From: Paenibacillus sp. FSL H3-0469
Lineage (GTDB): Bacteria > Bacillota > Bacilli > Paenibacillales > Paenibacillaceae
NCBI RefSeq assembly: GCF_038051945.1
Contig: NZ_CP150302.1
Coordinates: 1,550,001-1,614,000 of the forward strand
Direction of reading: 5' to 3'
Length of the DNA: 64,000 bases
Under the pieces are notes generated by a model, which did no database searches, had not been told where the DNA came from, and saw nothing but the letters and a program-made list of their open reading frames with translations. The first letter of the stretch is position 1; every line of letters starts with the position of its first letter. The position numbers were made by a program, and so were the translations under genes. Of this stretch, positions 8,401-16,892 are shown one piece after another.

Positions 8401-8574
8401 TTACAGCAGTCCAGCATTCTTCACGGCGTGTTCCCAGCTTGGAAAATAATACAGCGCACTTCTCATCAGCTCGGGCTCCTGCTGCTTGATCTGCTTCTTA
8501 TTCATGTTGCCCCCACCAGATTGAAGCTGCTTGATCCTACTGATAACTTCATCGGAAGCCATTGTAATATCCAA
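8401..8574 (-). CDS. Small protein of unknown function after cheA
   Basis: A TTG start at 8574, 5 nt after AAGGGGTG, gives a 57-residue protein with a lysine/glutamine-rich helical middle and the C-terminal motif SWEHAVKNAGLL. Short W-x-x-A-x-x-x-A-G-L endings of this type occur in small helix-turn-helix-like modules of Firmicutes, but I cannot name a family. It lies 82 nt after cheA and before the shared terminator, so it may be the last gene of the chemotaxis operon. A longer form from the ATG at 8682 would overlap cheA and lacks a ribosome site. Confidence 0.55.
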   Translation of the reverse strand: MDITMASDEVISRIKQLQSGGGNMNKKQIKQQEPELMRSALYYFPSWEHAVKNAGLL

Positions 8575-8656
8575 CTCTTCACCCCTTTCCGGTGTTTCTT
8601 TCCATATTTTTACCAATTCATTCAATTCTATACCCGCACCCGGCCATGGAATGCCT

Positions 8657-10651
8657 TTAATGGCTGACCAGATAAGAGGCATCCAGAATCAGAGCGACCC
8701 GCCCGTTGCCCAGGATGGTTGCTCCGGAGAGATGGTTCATCGTCCCGAGATACGCACCCAGAGATTTAATGACCACCTCCTGGTTGCCGATGATCTCATC
8801 GACCGCGAAGGCGGCGATCCGGTCAACAGATCTTACAATCACGAGCGGAATCGTCTTGGAATGGCGCTCTGTGCGCGGATAATGCAGCTTGTCTCTGAGC
8901 CAGGAGAGCGGAACAATCCGCCCGTGGTTAATAATCGCCTGCTCCCCTTGAACGACCTGAATCTCTTCGGGAGCGATCCGTACAATCTCGGCCACATTAT
9001 ACATCGGGACAACCAGCACACGCCCGGAGACCTTGACCAGCAGCCCCTTGATGATAGCCAGTGTAAGCGGCAGACGGATCGTAAACAGAGTACCTGCTCC
9101 CGGCTCGGTCTGAATATCTATGATTCCGTTGAGACGTCCAATCTGACTGCGGACAATATCCATCCCCACGCCCCGCCCTGACACTTCGCTGACTTCGGAG
9201 GCTGTGGAGAAGCCCGGCTCGAAGATCAGGCTAACGGCTTCCTGCGCGGTTAAGTACCCTGCCTGCTCTTCCGTAATGATCCCTTTACTGAGCGCAGAGG
9301 CTGTAATTCGGGCGGCATCGATGCCTTGTCCATCATCCTCCAGACGAATAACGACCTGATTCTCCTCATGAAAAGAAGTAAGCGTAATTCTGCCCTTCGG
9401 AGCCTTGCCCTGCTGTACACGCACCTCTGGACTCTCGATTCCGTGATCGGCGCTGTTACGGATCAAGTGGATTAGCGGATCACTTAGCTCTTCAATGATC
9501 ATCCGGTCCAGCTCGGTCTCGCCTCCCTGAATCTGCAGCTCAATATCCTTGCCCAGCTTCTGGGCCAAATCCCTGACCAGCCGCGGAAAACGGTTAAACA
9601 GCTGATCCATCGGCAGCATCCGGGTCTTCATGACCCCTTCCTGTAGCTCTTTAATAATCCCGCCCATATGATCCGAGATCGAGCCAATATCCGGCAGGAC
9701 CTTGGCGGGATCATTACGTTGTCCATTAGCGCTCAGATCGGCCAGAGAGGTCTGCTCGATCAGCAGCTCTCCCACCAGATTCATCAGGTGGTCCAGCCGT
9801 TCCACACTCACCCGGACCGTTGACTGTACCTCGTGGGATGTACCTTTGCCCGTAGCTGAGGTCGAAGATTCAGCTGGTGCCGGTTCAGCCGTAGTCTGGA
9901 TGTCAGTCCCGGCAGCAGGTGCAGGCACGAACGGTGTAATGACAATGCTCTCGACATCTGTCTCCCCTGCCAACTGATCCGACACCTGCCGGATCTCGCG
10001 CGGGGAAGCAGCGACTACAGCAAATTGGCTGTAGCGGGCGTCTTCATCGGATCCAGGCGCCGCCGGGGGCGCTAAGGCAGCAGCAATCACCGGTCCGCAG
10101 ACCTCTTCCATACGCTGCAAGAGGATATAATGCCGGGCCGCCTTCATCTGGCAATCCTCTCTTAAAGTAACTACCAGAGCCAGCAGTGTGTAGCCCGCTG
10201 CGACAGCCTCTTCCGCCTGAAGCAGCTCCGCTGCATTGAGGACCGGGAGCCGGACCGGCTGAAGTTCAGCCGGCTTATTAATCAGCGCCTTGATCTCCGC
10301 AACCACAGCGGAGCAGTCTGTGAAGCCCTCTCCGCGGACATACTGCGTGCGCAGCAGCTTCATCGCATCCAGCGCCCGGAAGAGTGTGTCAATCAGATTG
10401 CCGGTAATTTCCGGCTTCTTCGCACGCACCCACTCCAGCGCATACTCCACCTCGTGCGTGAGATCGCTCATCTCGCGAAAGCCCATAGTGGAAGCGGAGC
10501 CCTTGATCGTATGGGCTGCGCGGAAAATCGTCTGAATCAGCTCAGCGGTTGGAGCATGCTCCAGCGCAAGCAGGGACTGGTCGATCCGCTCTAATTGCTC
10601 GTTCAGCTCTTCTATGAATATATCGCGGTAAGCCGACAGTTCCATCATCAT
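8657..10651 (-). CDS. cheA: Chemotaxis histidine kinase CheA
   Basis: This 664-residue CheA homologue phosphorylates itself in response to receptor state. The HPt domain (about 1-105) carries AAHTIKGSAS with the phosphorylated His near residue 47. A variable linker covers about 120-265. The dimerisation domain begins near 275 (RLDHLMNLVGELL), and the HATPase domain has HLIRNSADHGIE (N box) and GRGVGMDIV (G box). The C-terminal CheW-like domain spans about 525-660. It follows cheW by 15 nt in an mcp-cheW-cheA operon. No cheY, cheB or cheR is adjacent, so phosphate must pass to a regulator encoded elsewhere. Confidence 0.94.
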   Translation of the reverse strand: MMMELSAYRDIFIEELNEQLERIDQSLLALEHAPTAELIQTIFRAAHTIKGSASTMGFREMSDLTHEVEYALEWVRAKKPEITGNLIDTLFRALDAMKLLRTQYVRGEGFTDCSAVVAEIKALINKPAELQPVRLPVLNAAELLQAEEAVAAGYTLLALVVTLREDCQMKAARHYILLQRMEEVCGPVIAAALAPPAAPGSDEDARYSQFAVVAASPREIRQVSDQLAGETDVESIVITPFVPAPAAGTDIQTTAEPAPAESSTSATGKGTSHEVQSTVRVSVERLDHLMNLVGELLIEQTSLADLSANGQRNDPAKVLPDIGSISDHMGGIIKELQEGVMKTRMLPMDQLFNRFPRLVRDLAQKLGKDIELQIQGGETELDRMIIEELSDPLIHLIRNSADHGIESPEVRVQQGKAPKGRITLTSFHEENQVVIRLEDDGQGIDAARITASALSKGIITEEQAGYLTAQEAVSLIFEPGFSTASEVSEVSGRGVGMDIVRSQIGRLNGIIDIQTEPGAGTLFTIRLPLTLAIIKGLLVKVSGRVLVVPMYNVAEIVRIAPEEIQVVQGEQAIINHGRIVPLSWLRDKLHYPRTERHSKTIPLVIVRSVDRIAAFAVDEIIGNQEVVIKSLGAYLGTMNHLSGATILGNGRVALILDASYLVSH

Positions 10652-10666
10652 TGCTTGTTCCCCTTT

Positions 10667-11092
10667 TTACCCGCCCAATATTTCTTCGAGCTTCAGAATA
10701 CCGATCAGCTGGTCATCCCGCTGCCCCACTCCGTGGAACACTGCATCGCGGCTGCGGTTTTGTCCGCCTGCCGGTGGATGAATCTCGGCGTACGTAGTCA
10801 CCTTGTTCACCTTATCTACAATCAGTCCGACGAATTCCCCGCGGTAGTTGACCACAATAATTCTTGTGCTCCGGGTATAAGGCTCATCGGCCATTCCCAG
10901 CAGATTGCGCAGGCTCATGACACAGACCACCTTGCCGCGCAGATTGACTACACCTTTGACTTCATTCCGGCTGAAGGGGATATCTGTAATACTGAGCATT
11001 TTGATAATCTCATGAATCTCTTCAATACGGATGGCGCAGGTCTCGGCTCCTACCGCAAGCTCGATATATTGTTCCTTCTGTAAGGATGACAT
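10667..11092 (-). CDS. cheW: Chemotaxis coupling protein CheW
   Basis: A 141-residue single-domain CheW that couples a chemoreceptor to CheA. The family pattern is visible in EIIKMLSITDIPFSRNEVKGVVNLRGKV (N-terminal subdomain; NLRG turn near residue 50) and in the IIVVNYRGEFVGLIVDKV strand region. It lies 23 nt after the mcp and 15 nt before cheA on the same strand, so the three products probably form one signalling array. Confidence 0.94.
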   Translation of the reverse strand: MSSLQKEQYIELAVGAETCAIRIEEIHEIIKMLSITDIPFSRNEVKGVVNLRGKVVCVMSLRNLLGMADEPYTRSTRIIVVNYRGEFVGLIVDKVNKVTTYAEIHPPAGGQNRSRDAVFHGVGQRDDQLIGILKLEEILGG

Positions 11093-11115
11093 GACTTCAC
11101 CTTCCGTCTGTTGAA

Positions 11116-12705
11116 TTAATGGGTCTTGAACGCCGCTGCCGATTGGGCTAGATCCTCGGACAGCAGTGCTAAAGCCTGGCAGGTTGTCGCCGTCTCCTCA
11201 GAAGCCGCTGCCGATTCCTCACTGGAGGCCGCAATGGATTGAACCGAGTCCATCACTTCCGCAGCCTGGGCGGATTCCTCTTCACAGGCGGCAGCAATCT
11301 CGTTCACCTTGAGTGAGGAGGTATTGACCATCTTAATAATTTGCTCGAAGGCCTGGCTGGTCATCGAGGCCTGATCTACACTCTCAGCCACCGCGCGGAC
11401 GCTCTGCTTGGTATTCTCCTGAATGACCTTGATAATCTTTGTAATCTCCTTCGTGGCATCGCTGCTGCGTTCAGCAAGCTTGCGGACCTCGTCCGCCACC
11501 ACGGCGAAGCCGCGTCCCTGTTCTCCGGCGCGCGCCGCTTCAATCGCTGCGTTCAGGGCGAGGAGATTGGTCTGCTCAGCGATATCGTCGATCACTTCGA
11601 TGATATCCCCGATTTTGCTGGAGTCATCTTCAAGCTGCTTCATCTGGTGATTGACGCTCTGCATCCCCTGCAGCGAAGTCTCCACCACATATCCGCCTTC
11701 CCGGGCGGTCCGCACGGTATCATTGGACAGCTCTGCCGCTTCCTCGGCGCTGGAGGCTACAGAATCAATCGCCAGCGACAGCTCCTTGAACAGCTCGGTG
11801 ATATTGCCTGCCGCCGCCGACTGGTTCGTGCTGGTACTGGCAATCTCCTGGGTGCTCGCTGAGATCTGTTCGGAAGAGGCCGCAACGCTCTGCGAATTCA
11901 TCACAATTCCGTTGATTAGTTCCTTCAGGTTATGAACCATCCGGTTCAGGGCTGTAGCTAACTGTCCGACTTCATCCTTAGTTGATATATCCGCTTGCTG
12001 CGTCAGATTGCCATTAGCCACTTCAGTAGCCACATGCAGCATCTGCATCAGAGGTCTGGAGATTGATCTTGCGATCAGATAGCCGATCATAATACTAAGG
12101 ATAACTGCCGCGATGACCACTGAAATCGTAAGGGTGAACGCCGAGGAATAAGCGGACTGTGAATGGTTGTTCGTCGCCTCTGCCAGCTCCACATTCACCT
12201 TGATCAGACCATCAAGACTCTTCAGCACGTTCTGCCCCTGGACGGTCAACTGAGTAGTCAGAAATGTATTGAAAGCAGCAACATCGTCTTGCTCCGCCAG
12301 AACCAGCGCCTGCTCGAACAGCTTCTCATAGCCCGCATACTCCTGGTCAAAAGAGGCCAGCAGCTCAACTTCGCGGGGAGTCGTCGCCAGTGGACGGTAG
12401 TTATCCACCTTGCGGGTGATTTCCTCGCGGCCAGCAGCAATTTTTTGTTTAAAATCAGCAATCTTCACCGTATCTGTTGTATTGCTCATATCACGGATAT
12501 ACACCCGGTTAAGCTGATAGCTTATCTGGGCGGCAGACAGATCCCTGACCGAGATCAGGTTATTGCTGTACATTTCCTTCATATTCTGATTGCTGGTGCG
12601 CAGGGATAAGACCGAATAGACTCCAAGTCCTGCCAGGATTAAAGAGACGATCAAAAAAGCGGAGATAATCTTTGTAGCTGTTTTCAAATTCCCGAACCAT
12701 TTCAT
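11116..12705 (-). CDS. Methyl-accepting chemotaxis protein (4HB sensor)
   Basis: I choose the ATG at 12705, which follows AGGGGGA by 7 nt, rather than the ATG at 12762 that has no ribosome site; this gives 529 residues. The order is TM1 (about 10-32), a four-helix-bundle-type extracytoplasmic sensor (33-190), TM2 (190-212), HAMP (213-265), and a long signalling hairpin whose tip reads [20 protein letters not shown]. The receptor should feed CheW/CheA encoded just downstream. Paired glutamate/alanine helices suggest methylation sites. The ligand is unknown. Confidence 0.93.
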   Translation of the reverse strand: MKWFGNLKTATKIISAFLIVSLILAGLGVYSVLSLRTSNQNMKEMYSNNLISVRDLSAAQISYQLNRVYIRDMSNTTDTVKIADFKQKIAAGREEITRKVDNYRPLATTPREVELLASFDQEYAGYEKLFEQALVLAEQDDVAAFNTFLTTQLTVQGQNVLKSLDGLIKVNVELAEATNNHSQSAYSSAFTLTISVVIAAVILSIMIGYLIARSISRPLMQMLHVATEVANGNLTQQADISTKDEVGQLATALNRMVHNLKELINGIVMNSQSVAASSEQISASTQEIASTSTNQSAAAGNITELFKELSLAIDSVASSAEEAAELSNDTVRTAREGGYVVETSLQGMQSVNHQMKQLEDDSSKIGDIIEVIDDIAEQTNLLALNAAIEAARAGEQGRGFAVVADEVRKLAERSSDATKEITKIIKVIQENTKQSVRAVAESVDQASMTSQAFEQIIKMVNTSSLKVNEIAAACEEESAQAAEVMDSVQSIAASSEESAAASEETATTCQALALLSEDLAQSAAAFKTH

Positions 12706-12810
12706 GTGGCTTCCCCCTGTGGTTAACATCATCGTGTCCATCGTGCCCGGCGTTATTTTCACACTCCCCTATCAGCCGGCGGGACATCATTAGCTATATT
12801 TCGACATTTT

Positions 12811-12838
12811 ATATCAAAAAAATTATATTCTACTTTTA
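12811..12838 (-). promoter_or_regulatory. Possible sigma-D-like promoter of the chemotaxis operon
   Basis: On the minus strand TAAA is followed after 16 nt by TTTGATAT, close to the flagellar/chemotaxis sigma-D consensus TAAA-N15-GCCGATAT. It lies about 105 nt upstream of the mcp start. The GCC of the -10 is not conserved, so this is tentative. Confidence 0.35.
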
Positions 12839-12928
12839 GTTTTTTCATATTTTTTTCGTTAAAGCCGGTGCAATCCGCTCTTTACAAATGGAAATGTTCA
12901 CTATTCCGTAGTTTGATGCAGAATCCGC

Positions 12929-12956
12929 TTGACAGAACATAGAAATAAGTTATAAA
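12929..12956 (+). promoter_or_regulatory. Sigma-A-type promoter of the GPH symporter gene
   Basis: TTGACA at 12929 is followed after 16 nt by TATAAA (12951-12956), about 60 nt before the start codon at 13015. Confidence 0.6.
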
Positions 12957-13014
12957 TAAACATAATTAGCAATCGATTCAATCCTATTTTATCCACCGCG
13001 AAAAGAGGCTTGTC

Positions 13015-14352
13015 ATGTCAGCAAAAGTACCTGTGGCCGAAAAACTGGTGTTCTCAGGCGGTCTGCTGGGCCAGAATATGCTCTACAGCTTCATGTCGAT
13101 GTACATCCTGTTCTTCTATACGGATCTGCTGGGAATTCCGGCAACCACCGCCAGTGTCATTCTGGTAGCCGCAAGCATTATCGATGCTTGTCTTGATCCG
13201 CTCATGGGCATGATTACCGATAAAACACGCTCCAGATGGGGGAAATTCCGGCCTTATCTGCTGTTTGCCCCTTGCCTGATCGCGCTGGCGACCATCCTCT
13301 GTTTCTGGGACTTCGGCGGCTCCCGGACGGTGACTGTTGTAATCGCTACCGTCTCTTACCTGTTATGGGGAATGCTGTACACGGTCTGTGACACACCGCT
13401 CTGGGCCTTGTCGTCCGTAGTCTCCACCGATCCGGGGGAACGCACCTTATTCGTCACACTGGGCAAAATCGGCGGAACGCTCGGCGCGGTCGTCATCACC
13501 ATCGGCGGTATCCAGCTTCTGCTCGCCTTCGGCGGTGAACGGAATACGCAGGCTTATCTGTACTCGGCAATCATTATCGGGGTCATCGCGGCGCTGTCGA
13601 TTGTTCTGACCGGGATACTCACCAAGGAACGCGTCATCCCTTCCGCTGAGAAGATATCCTTCCGCCAGAACCTGCAAACGGTGTACAAGAACAAGCCGCT
13701 GCTCACCCTGCTCGCCTCTCTCTTGATTATCAACCTGGTGAACGGCATCCGGCAGAGCATTCAGCTCTATTATGTGGTCTATGTCTGGGGAGATGCGGGG
13801 TATGCCACACAGGTCGGGATCGCTCTGGTGGCCGGTATGCTGCTGGGGATGATCGCTACGCCGCCGCTGCTGCGACGCTTCGCCAAGAAGAAGGTATTCA
13901 TTGTCTCCTGCATTCTGGGGAGCGCAGCCTGCATCCTGCCTTATCTGCTGGGTGACCATAACGTATTGAACACCCTAGTGTTCTTTGGGGTCAGCTTCTT
14001 CTTCTCCGGCATGACGACGATTGTCAGTACCTCGATGCTGCTCGATACGATTGATTATTCGGAATGGAAGCTTGGCTTCCGGGGCGAGGGCATTGTGTTC
14101 TCGACGAACACCTTCATTACCAAGTTCAGCGGGGCGGTGTCACGGATGATTATCGGAGCCAGTCTCGGCCTGCTCAGCTACGTGGAGAATCAGCCGGCTA
14201 CTCCGCAGCTACAGCACGGCCTTAGCTTCGTGATGTTCCTGCTGCCTGCCCTCTGCTTCCTGGCCGCTATTCTGCCAATCCTGTTCTACAATATAACGGA
14301 GAAGCAGCGGGTGCAGATCCTGAGCGATCTGAATCACAGCCGGTCCTTATAG
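13015..14352 (+). CDS. Glycoside-pentoside-hexuronide:cation symporter (MFS)
   Basis: This 445-residue 12-TM protein belongs to the GPH family (MelB, XynB, YicJ and others), which imports sugars or glycosides together with H+ or Na+. The family signature after helix 2 reads DPLMGMITDKTRSRWGKFRP (about residues 61-80), including the acidic residues that bind the coupling cation in MelB. It has its own promoter at 12929. No glycosidase or sugar regulator is adjacent; the next gene is a PIG-L deacetylase 364 nt downstream, which may or may not be related. Confidence 0.9.
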   Translation: MSAKVPVAEKLVFSGGLLGQNMLYSFMSMYILFFYTDLLGIPATTASVILVAASIIDACLDPLMGMITDKTRSRWGKFRPYLLFAPCLIALATILCFWDFGGSRTVTVVIATVSYLLWGMLYTVCDTPLWALSSVVSTDPGERTLFVTLGKIGGTLGAVVITIGGIQLLLAFGGERNTQAYLYSAIIIGVIAALSIVLTGILTKERVIPSAEKISFRQNLQTVYKNKPLLTLLASLLIINLVNGIRQSIQLYYVVYVWGDAGYATQVGIALVAGMLLGMIATPPLLRRFAKKKVFIVSCILGSAACILPYLLGDHNVLNTLVFFGVSFFFSGMTTIVSTSMLLDTIDYSEWKLGFRGEGIVFSTNTFITKFSGAVSRMIIGASLGLLSYVENQPATPQLQHGLSFVMFLLPALCFLAAILPILFYNITEKQRVQILSDLNHSRSL

Positions 14353-14716
14353 TGGGGCTTGTGGGGGGATGAGCGGATGGAGGAGAGATACTTTTCCCTG
14401 ATCGAATCGTTCATGCTCATGCTTTGGGGTGCGGCTAGGTGTAACGGACTCAGCTGCGCTTATTTCTGCCAAAAGACACGATTGGAGCAAGTTACGGACT
14501 CCATGGCCCTTATTGCCGGATTTTCCGCGCCGTAACATTGATTATGGAGCAATTAAGGGCGCCTTAGTCCGCAAGGCAACCAAATAAGTCTGTTTCTTGT
14601 AAATAACGGCTCCCTGGTCCGTAAGGAGCAGGCCCGGTTGAGTAATTTCTCTTCATCCAACCTTGAGAGGGACTAACTGTACCCTTACCCTAGATTAATA
14701 AGGAGGTATTTGGAAT
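14353..14716. other. Intergenic region with diverged AACGGACT-type repeat
   Basis: No gene is seen. Positions about 14436-14630 contain alternating AACGGACT/AGTCCG words with CTTAT spacers, a diverged member of the repeat family at 783-1030 and 55608-55856. The region ends in a strong AAGGAGG ribosome site for the next gene. Confidence 0.6.
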
Positions 14717-15472
14717 ATGGATGCATCCACAATAGCCACACTGCTGTCCCCTCCCGACCTGTCTCAATGCCGGAGGATTTTATGTATACAACCGCACCCT
14801 GATGATAATGAGGTTGGCATCGGCGGCACCATTGCCTCCTTCGCGGAGCGAGGCTGCGAGATTCATTATCTTACCGTCACGAACGGAGATCTCGGCGCGG
14901 TGGACGAGCAGTTGTCTTCCGCCGGGATCGCCGCAATCCGTGCAAACGAGCTCGAAGCAGCAGGAAGGTCGCTGGGAGCTACGGTGTTCCACCAACTGGA
15001 CCATGGCGACGGAACACTGGAGCATATCCCTGCCCTCGCGGGGGAGATAGCCGAGGTGATCCGGAGGGTTCAGCCGGATCTGGTTCTATGTCCTGATCCG
15101 TGGCTGAGCTATGAAGCGCATTATGACCATATCGTTACCGGCAGAGCCGCAGCCCAGGCTGTCTTGTCCTCCGGGCTGCCCCTGTATCCGCGAGGTACCC
15201 TTACCCGGCCATGGCAGCCGAAGGCCATAGGCTTCTACTTCACCGCTGAGCCTAATACGGTCGTCGACATCACGGACCACTTCGAGCGCAAGTTCGCGGC
15301 CATGGCCCTGCACATCAGCCAGTTCAATGAAGAGCAGCTCGCCATGTACCGGTTCTATTTCGGCGAGCAAGGCCGCCAGCTGGCCGAAGGCAGAGGCTTC
15401 GGACTGGGCGAAGGGCTGAAGGTGCTGTCGCCGCTGCACCTGCACTGCTTCGTGGATGCCCGGCGGATTTAA
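14717..15472 (+). CDS. PIG-L family deacetylase
   Basis: This 251-residue protein belongs to the PIG-L/LmbE zinc-dependent N-deacetylases, which remove acetyl groups from N-acetylglucosamine-type conjugates (for example in bacillithiol or lincosamide-type pathways). The metal and catalytic motif PHPDDNEVG (about residues 27-35) is a variant of AHPDDE in which Asn replaces Glu; the second motif HYDHIVTGRAA supplies the other metal His. AAGGAGG lies about 10 nt before the ATG. It follows a GPH sugar symporter gene and directly precedes a 38-bp tandem repeat. The substrate is unknown. Confidence 0.87.
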   Translation: MDASTIATLLSPPDLSQCRRILCIQPHPDDNEVGIGGTIASFAERGCEIHYLTVTNGDLGAVDEQLSSAGIAAIRANELEAAGRSLGATVFHQLDHGDGTLEHIPALAGEIAEVIRRVQPDLVLCPDPWLSYEAHYDHIVTGRAAAQAVLSSGLPLYPRGTLTRPWQPKAIGFYFTAEPNTVVDITDHFERKFAAMALHISQFNEEQLAMYRFYFGEQGRQLAEGRGFGLGEGLKVLSPLHLHCFVDARRI

Positions 15473-15498
15473 GCCGGGAGCTAGGCGTTGTGGCTGGG

Positions 15499-15736
15499 GC
15501 ATTGCAGCTTATGGCGTTGTGGCATACGGCGGTGAGGCATTGCAGCTTATGGTGTTGTGGCGTACGGCGGTGAGGCATTGCAGCTTATGGTGTTGTGGCG
15601 TACGGCACTGAGGCATTGCAGCTTATGGTGTTGTGGCGTACGGCGCTGAGGCATTGCAGCTTATGGTGTTGTGGCGTACGGCGCTGAGGCATTACAGCTT
15701 ATGGCGTTGTGGCGTACGGCACTGAGGCATTGCAGC
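15499..15736 (+). repeat. 38-bp tandem repeat, six copies plus a partial
   Basis: Six head-to-tail units of 38 bp begin at 15499, 15537, 15575, 15613, 15651 and 15689, with a 10-bp partial seventh at 15727. Each starts GCATTGCAGCTTATGG and ends GCGCTGAG or a close variant. Units differ at only one to three positions. 38 is not a multiple of three, so it is not a coding repeat. It begins 26 bp after the PIG-L stop codon. Confidence 0.95.
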
Positions 15737-15992
15737 GCCGGGGCATGTGCTGCAGGATTCGCAGGAACGTCGGCCCTCCTTTTAACTAACAAGTGGAAAA
15801 ACGTATCCTAATTCAGCTATTCCCGGCACTTTCAGGCAGATAAGTGGAAAAACAACATCTACTATTGTCTATTTTTCCATTTCAGCGTAATTGTGATTTA
15901 TTAAGTGCCGTTTTTCCAACTATCATCCTAGCACCCCTCATTCGTTCATCAGCAAGTGTAGAAAACCCACCTATCGTACCGCACACTTAACG

Positions 15993-16040
15993 AAAAAGAG
16001 CAGCAATCCCCATCCATAGGAGGGAGATTTGCTGCTCTCT
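15993..16040 (-). terminator. Intrinsic terminator of the MBL/GNAT operon
   Basis: On the minus strand the stem GAGCAGCAA...TTGCTGCTC is followed by TTTTTC, four nucleotides beyond the GNAT stop codon. Confidence 0.85.
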
Positions 16041-16043
16041 TTC

Positions 16044-16874
16044 TTAAGCAGGAAGCTCGGACAAACGGTAATAAGGTATGTTCAATACCGGCTTGAAGCC
16101 CAGCTTCTGCGCCAGTCTGTAAGAGCCCGCATTCTCTTGGCGGCAGCCCCAGACCGGCTCCAGTCCCTGCTCCAGACAGTAGTCGATTAACTTGCAGCAC
16201 ACTGAGAAGGCGAAATGCTTCCCCCGGTGACCCGGTGCCGATTCAATCCCAATCTCCAGCTGATCCGATGTCCGGTAAGCCGAGAATGCGCTGGAGGCCT
16301 GCTCGCCCTCCCATAGTAACGTGTATCCTCGGCCTGAAGCCAGGAAGCGCTCCGCGTCAAGCCAGAAATACCGGGGAATAACCGCACCCGCCTGCTCGCC
16401 GAATCCCTCTCCGTCCATCTGAACAATCTCAGCATCCTGCCGGAACCATTGCGCCTTCGCACGGTAGTAGGCCTCTGGATCAAACGTAAAATTCACCCGG
16501 GTCTGTATGTACATTCTGCGTGAATCCGCCGCATCAAGCCGTGCATTATGCTCAGTAAGCATTGCTTCAATCAGCGGGTCCCAGCCCCCTGCCGGATCAG
16601 CCTGCAGCCATTCCGCTGAATGCCGGTGCCCCGTCTTGTTCGTAATATAGTCCGATAAGCTCCGGTTAAACTCCTCATTGCCCGAATCCCCATAGACCAG
16701 CGACATCCCATATTCATGAGCCACATAGAAGGTGCGCGGGTTATGTAGAGAGTCCACATACACACTGCCTGTTGTCTGCCCGCTCAGAACTCCTTCAGCG
16801 AACAGGGTATTGATCTTCACATCCTTTAACAGCGGCAAGGCAAGAGCGTAATCCCGGCTATCCAGCTTCAGCAT
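16044..16874 (-). CDS. GNAT family N-acetyltransferase (GNA1162-like two-part)
   Basis: In this 276-residue protein the C-terminal half is a GNAT domain with the acetyl-CoA signature PGHRGKHFAFSV (about residues 212-223) and the final ENAGSYRLAQKLGFK motif. The N-terminal 140 residues form the extra domain found in the larger Firmicute GNAT enzymes. It is encoded 18 nt after an MBL-fold hydrolase on the same strand, so the two are likely co-transcribed. AGAGGGAG precedes the ATG. The acceptor substrate is unknown. Confidence 0.82.
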   Translation of the reverse strand: MLKLDSRDYALALPLLKDVKINTLFAEGVLSGQTTGSVYVDSLHNPRTFYVAHEYGMSLVYGDSGNEEFNRSLSDYITNKTGHRHSAEWLQADPAGGWDPLIEAMLTEHNARLDAADSRRMYIQTRVNFTFDPEAYYRAKAQWFRQDAEIVQMDGEGFGEQAGAVIPRYFWLDAERFLASGRGYTLLWEGEQASSAFSAYRTSDQLEIGIESAPGHRGKHFAFSVCCKLIDYCLEQGLEPVWGCRQENAGSYRLAQKLGFKPVLNIPYYRLSELPA

Positions 16875-16892
16875 GCTTATCTCCCTCTTTTC

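Larger units (their letters stand above)
15473..16043. other. Intergenic region: tandem array, AAGTGGAAAAACG words and terminator
   Basis: No gene is seen. It contains the 38-bp tandem array (15499-15736), two direct AAGTGGAAAAAC words near 15791 and 15842 with inverted forms near 15875 and 15910, and the minus-strand terminator at 15993-16040. Confidence 0.7.

Noticed and set aside
8575..8682. 93-codon form of the small gene after cheA
   Set aside because: It would overlap the cheA end and has no ribosome site; the TTG at 8574 does.
12706..12762. Longer start for the chemoreceptor at 12762
   Set aside because: The ATG at 12705 has AGGGGGA at ideal spacing and begins directly before TM1; the upstream extension has no SD.
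15499..15736. Tandem array considered as a CRISPR
   Set aside because: Units are directly adjacent with no unique spacers and no cas genes are near; it is a simple tandem repeat. The same holds for the 52-bp array.
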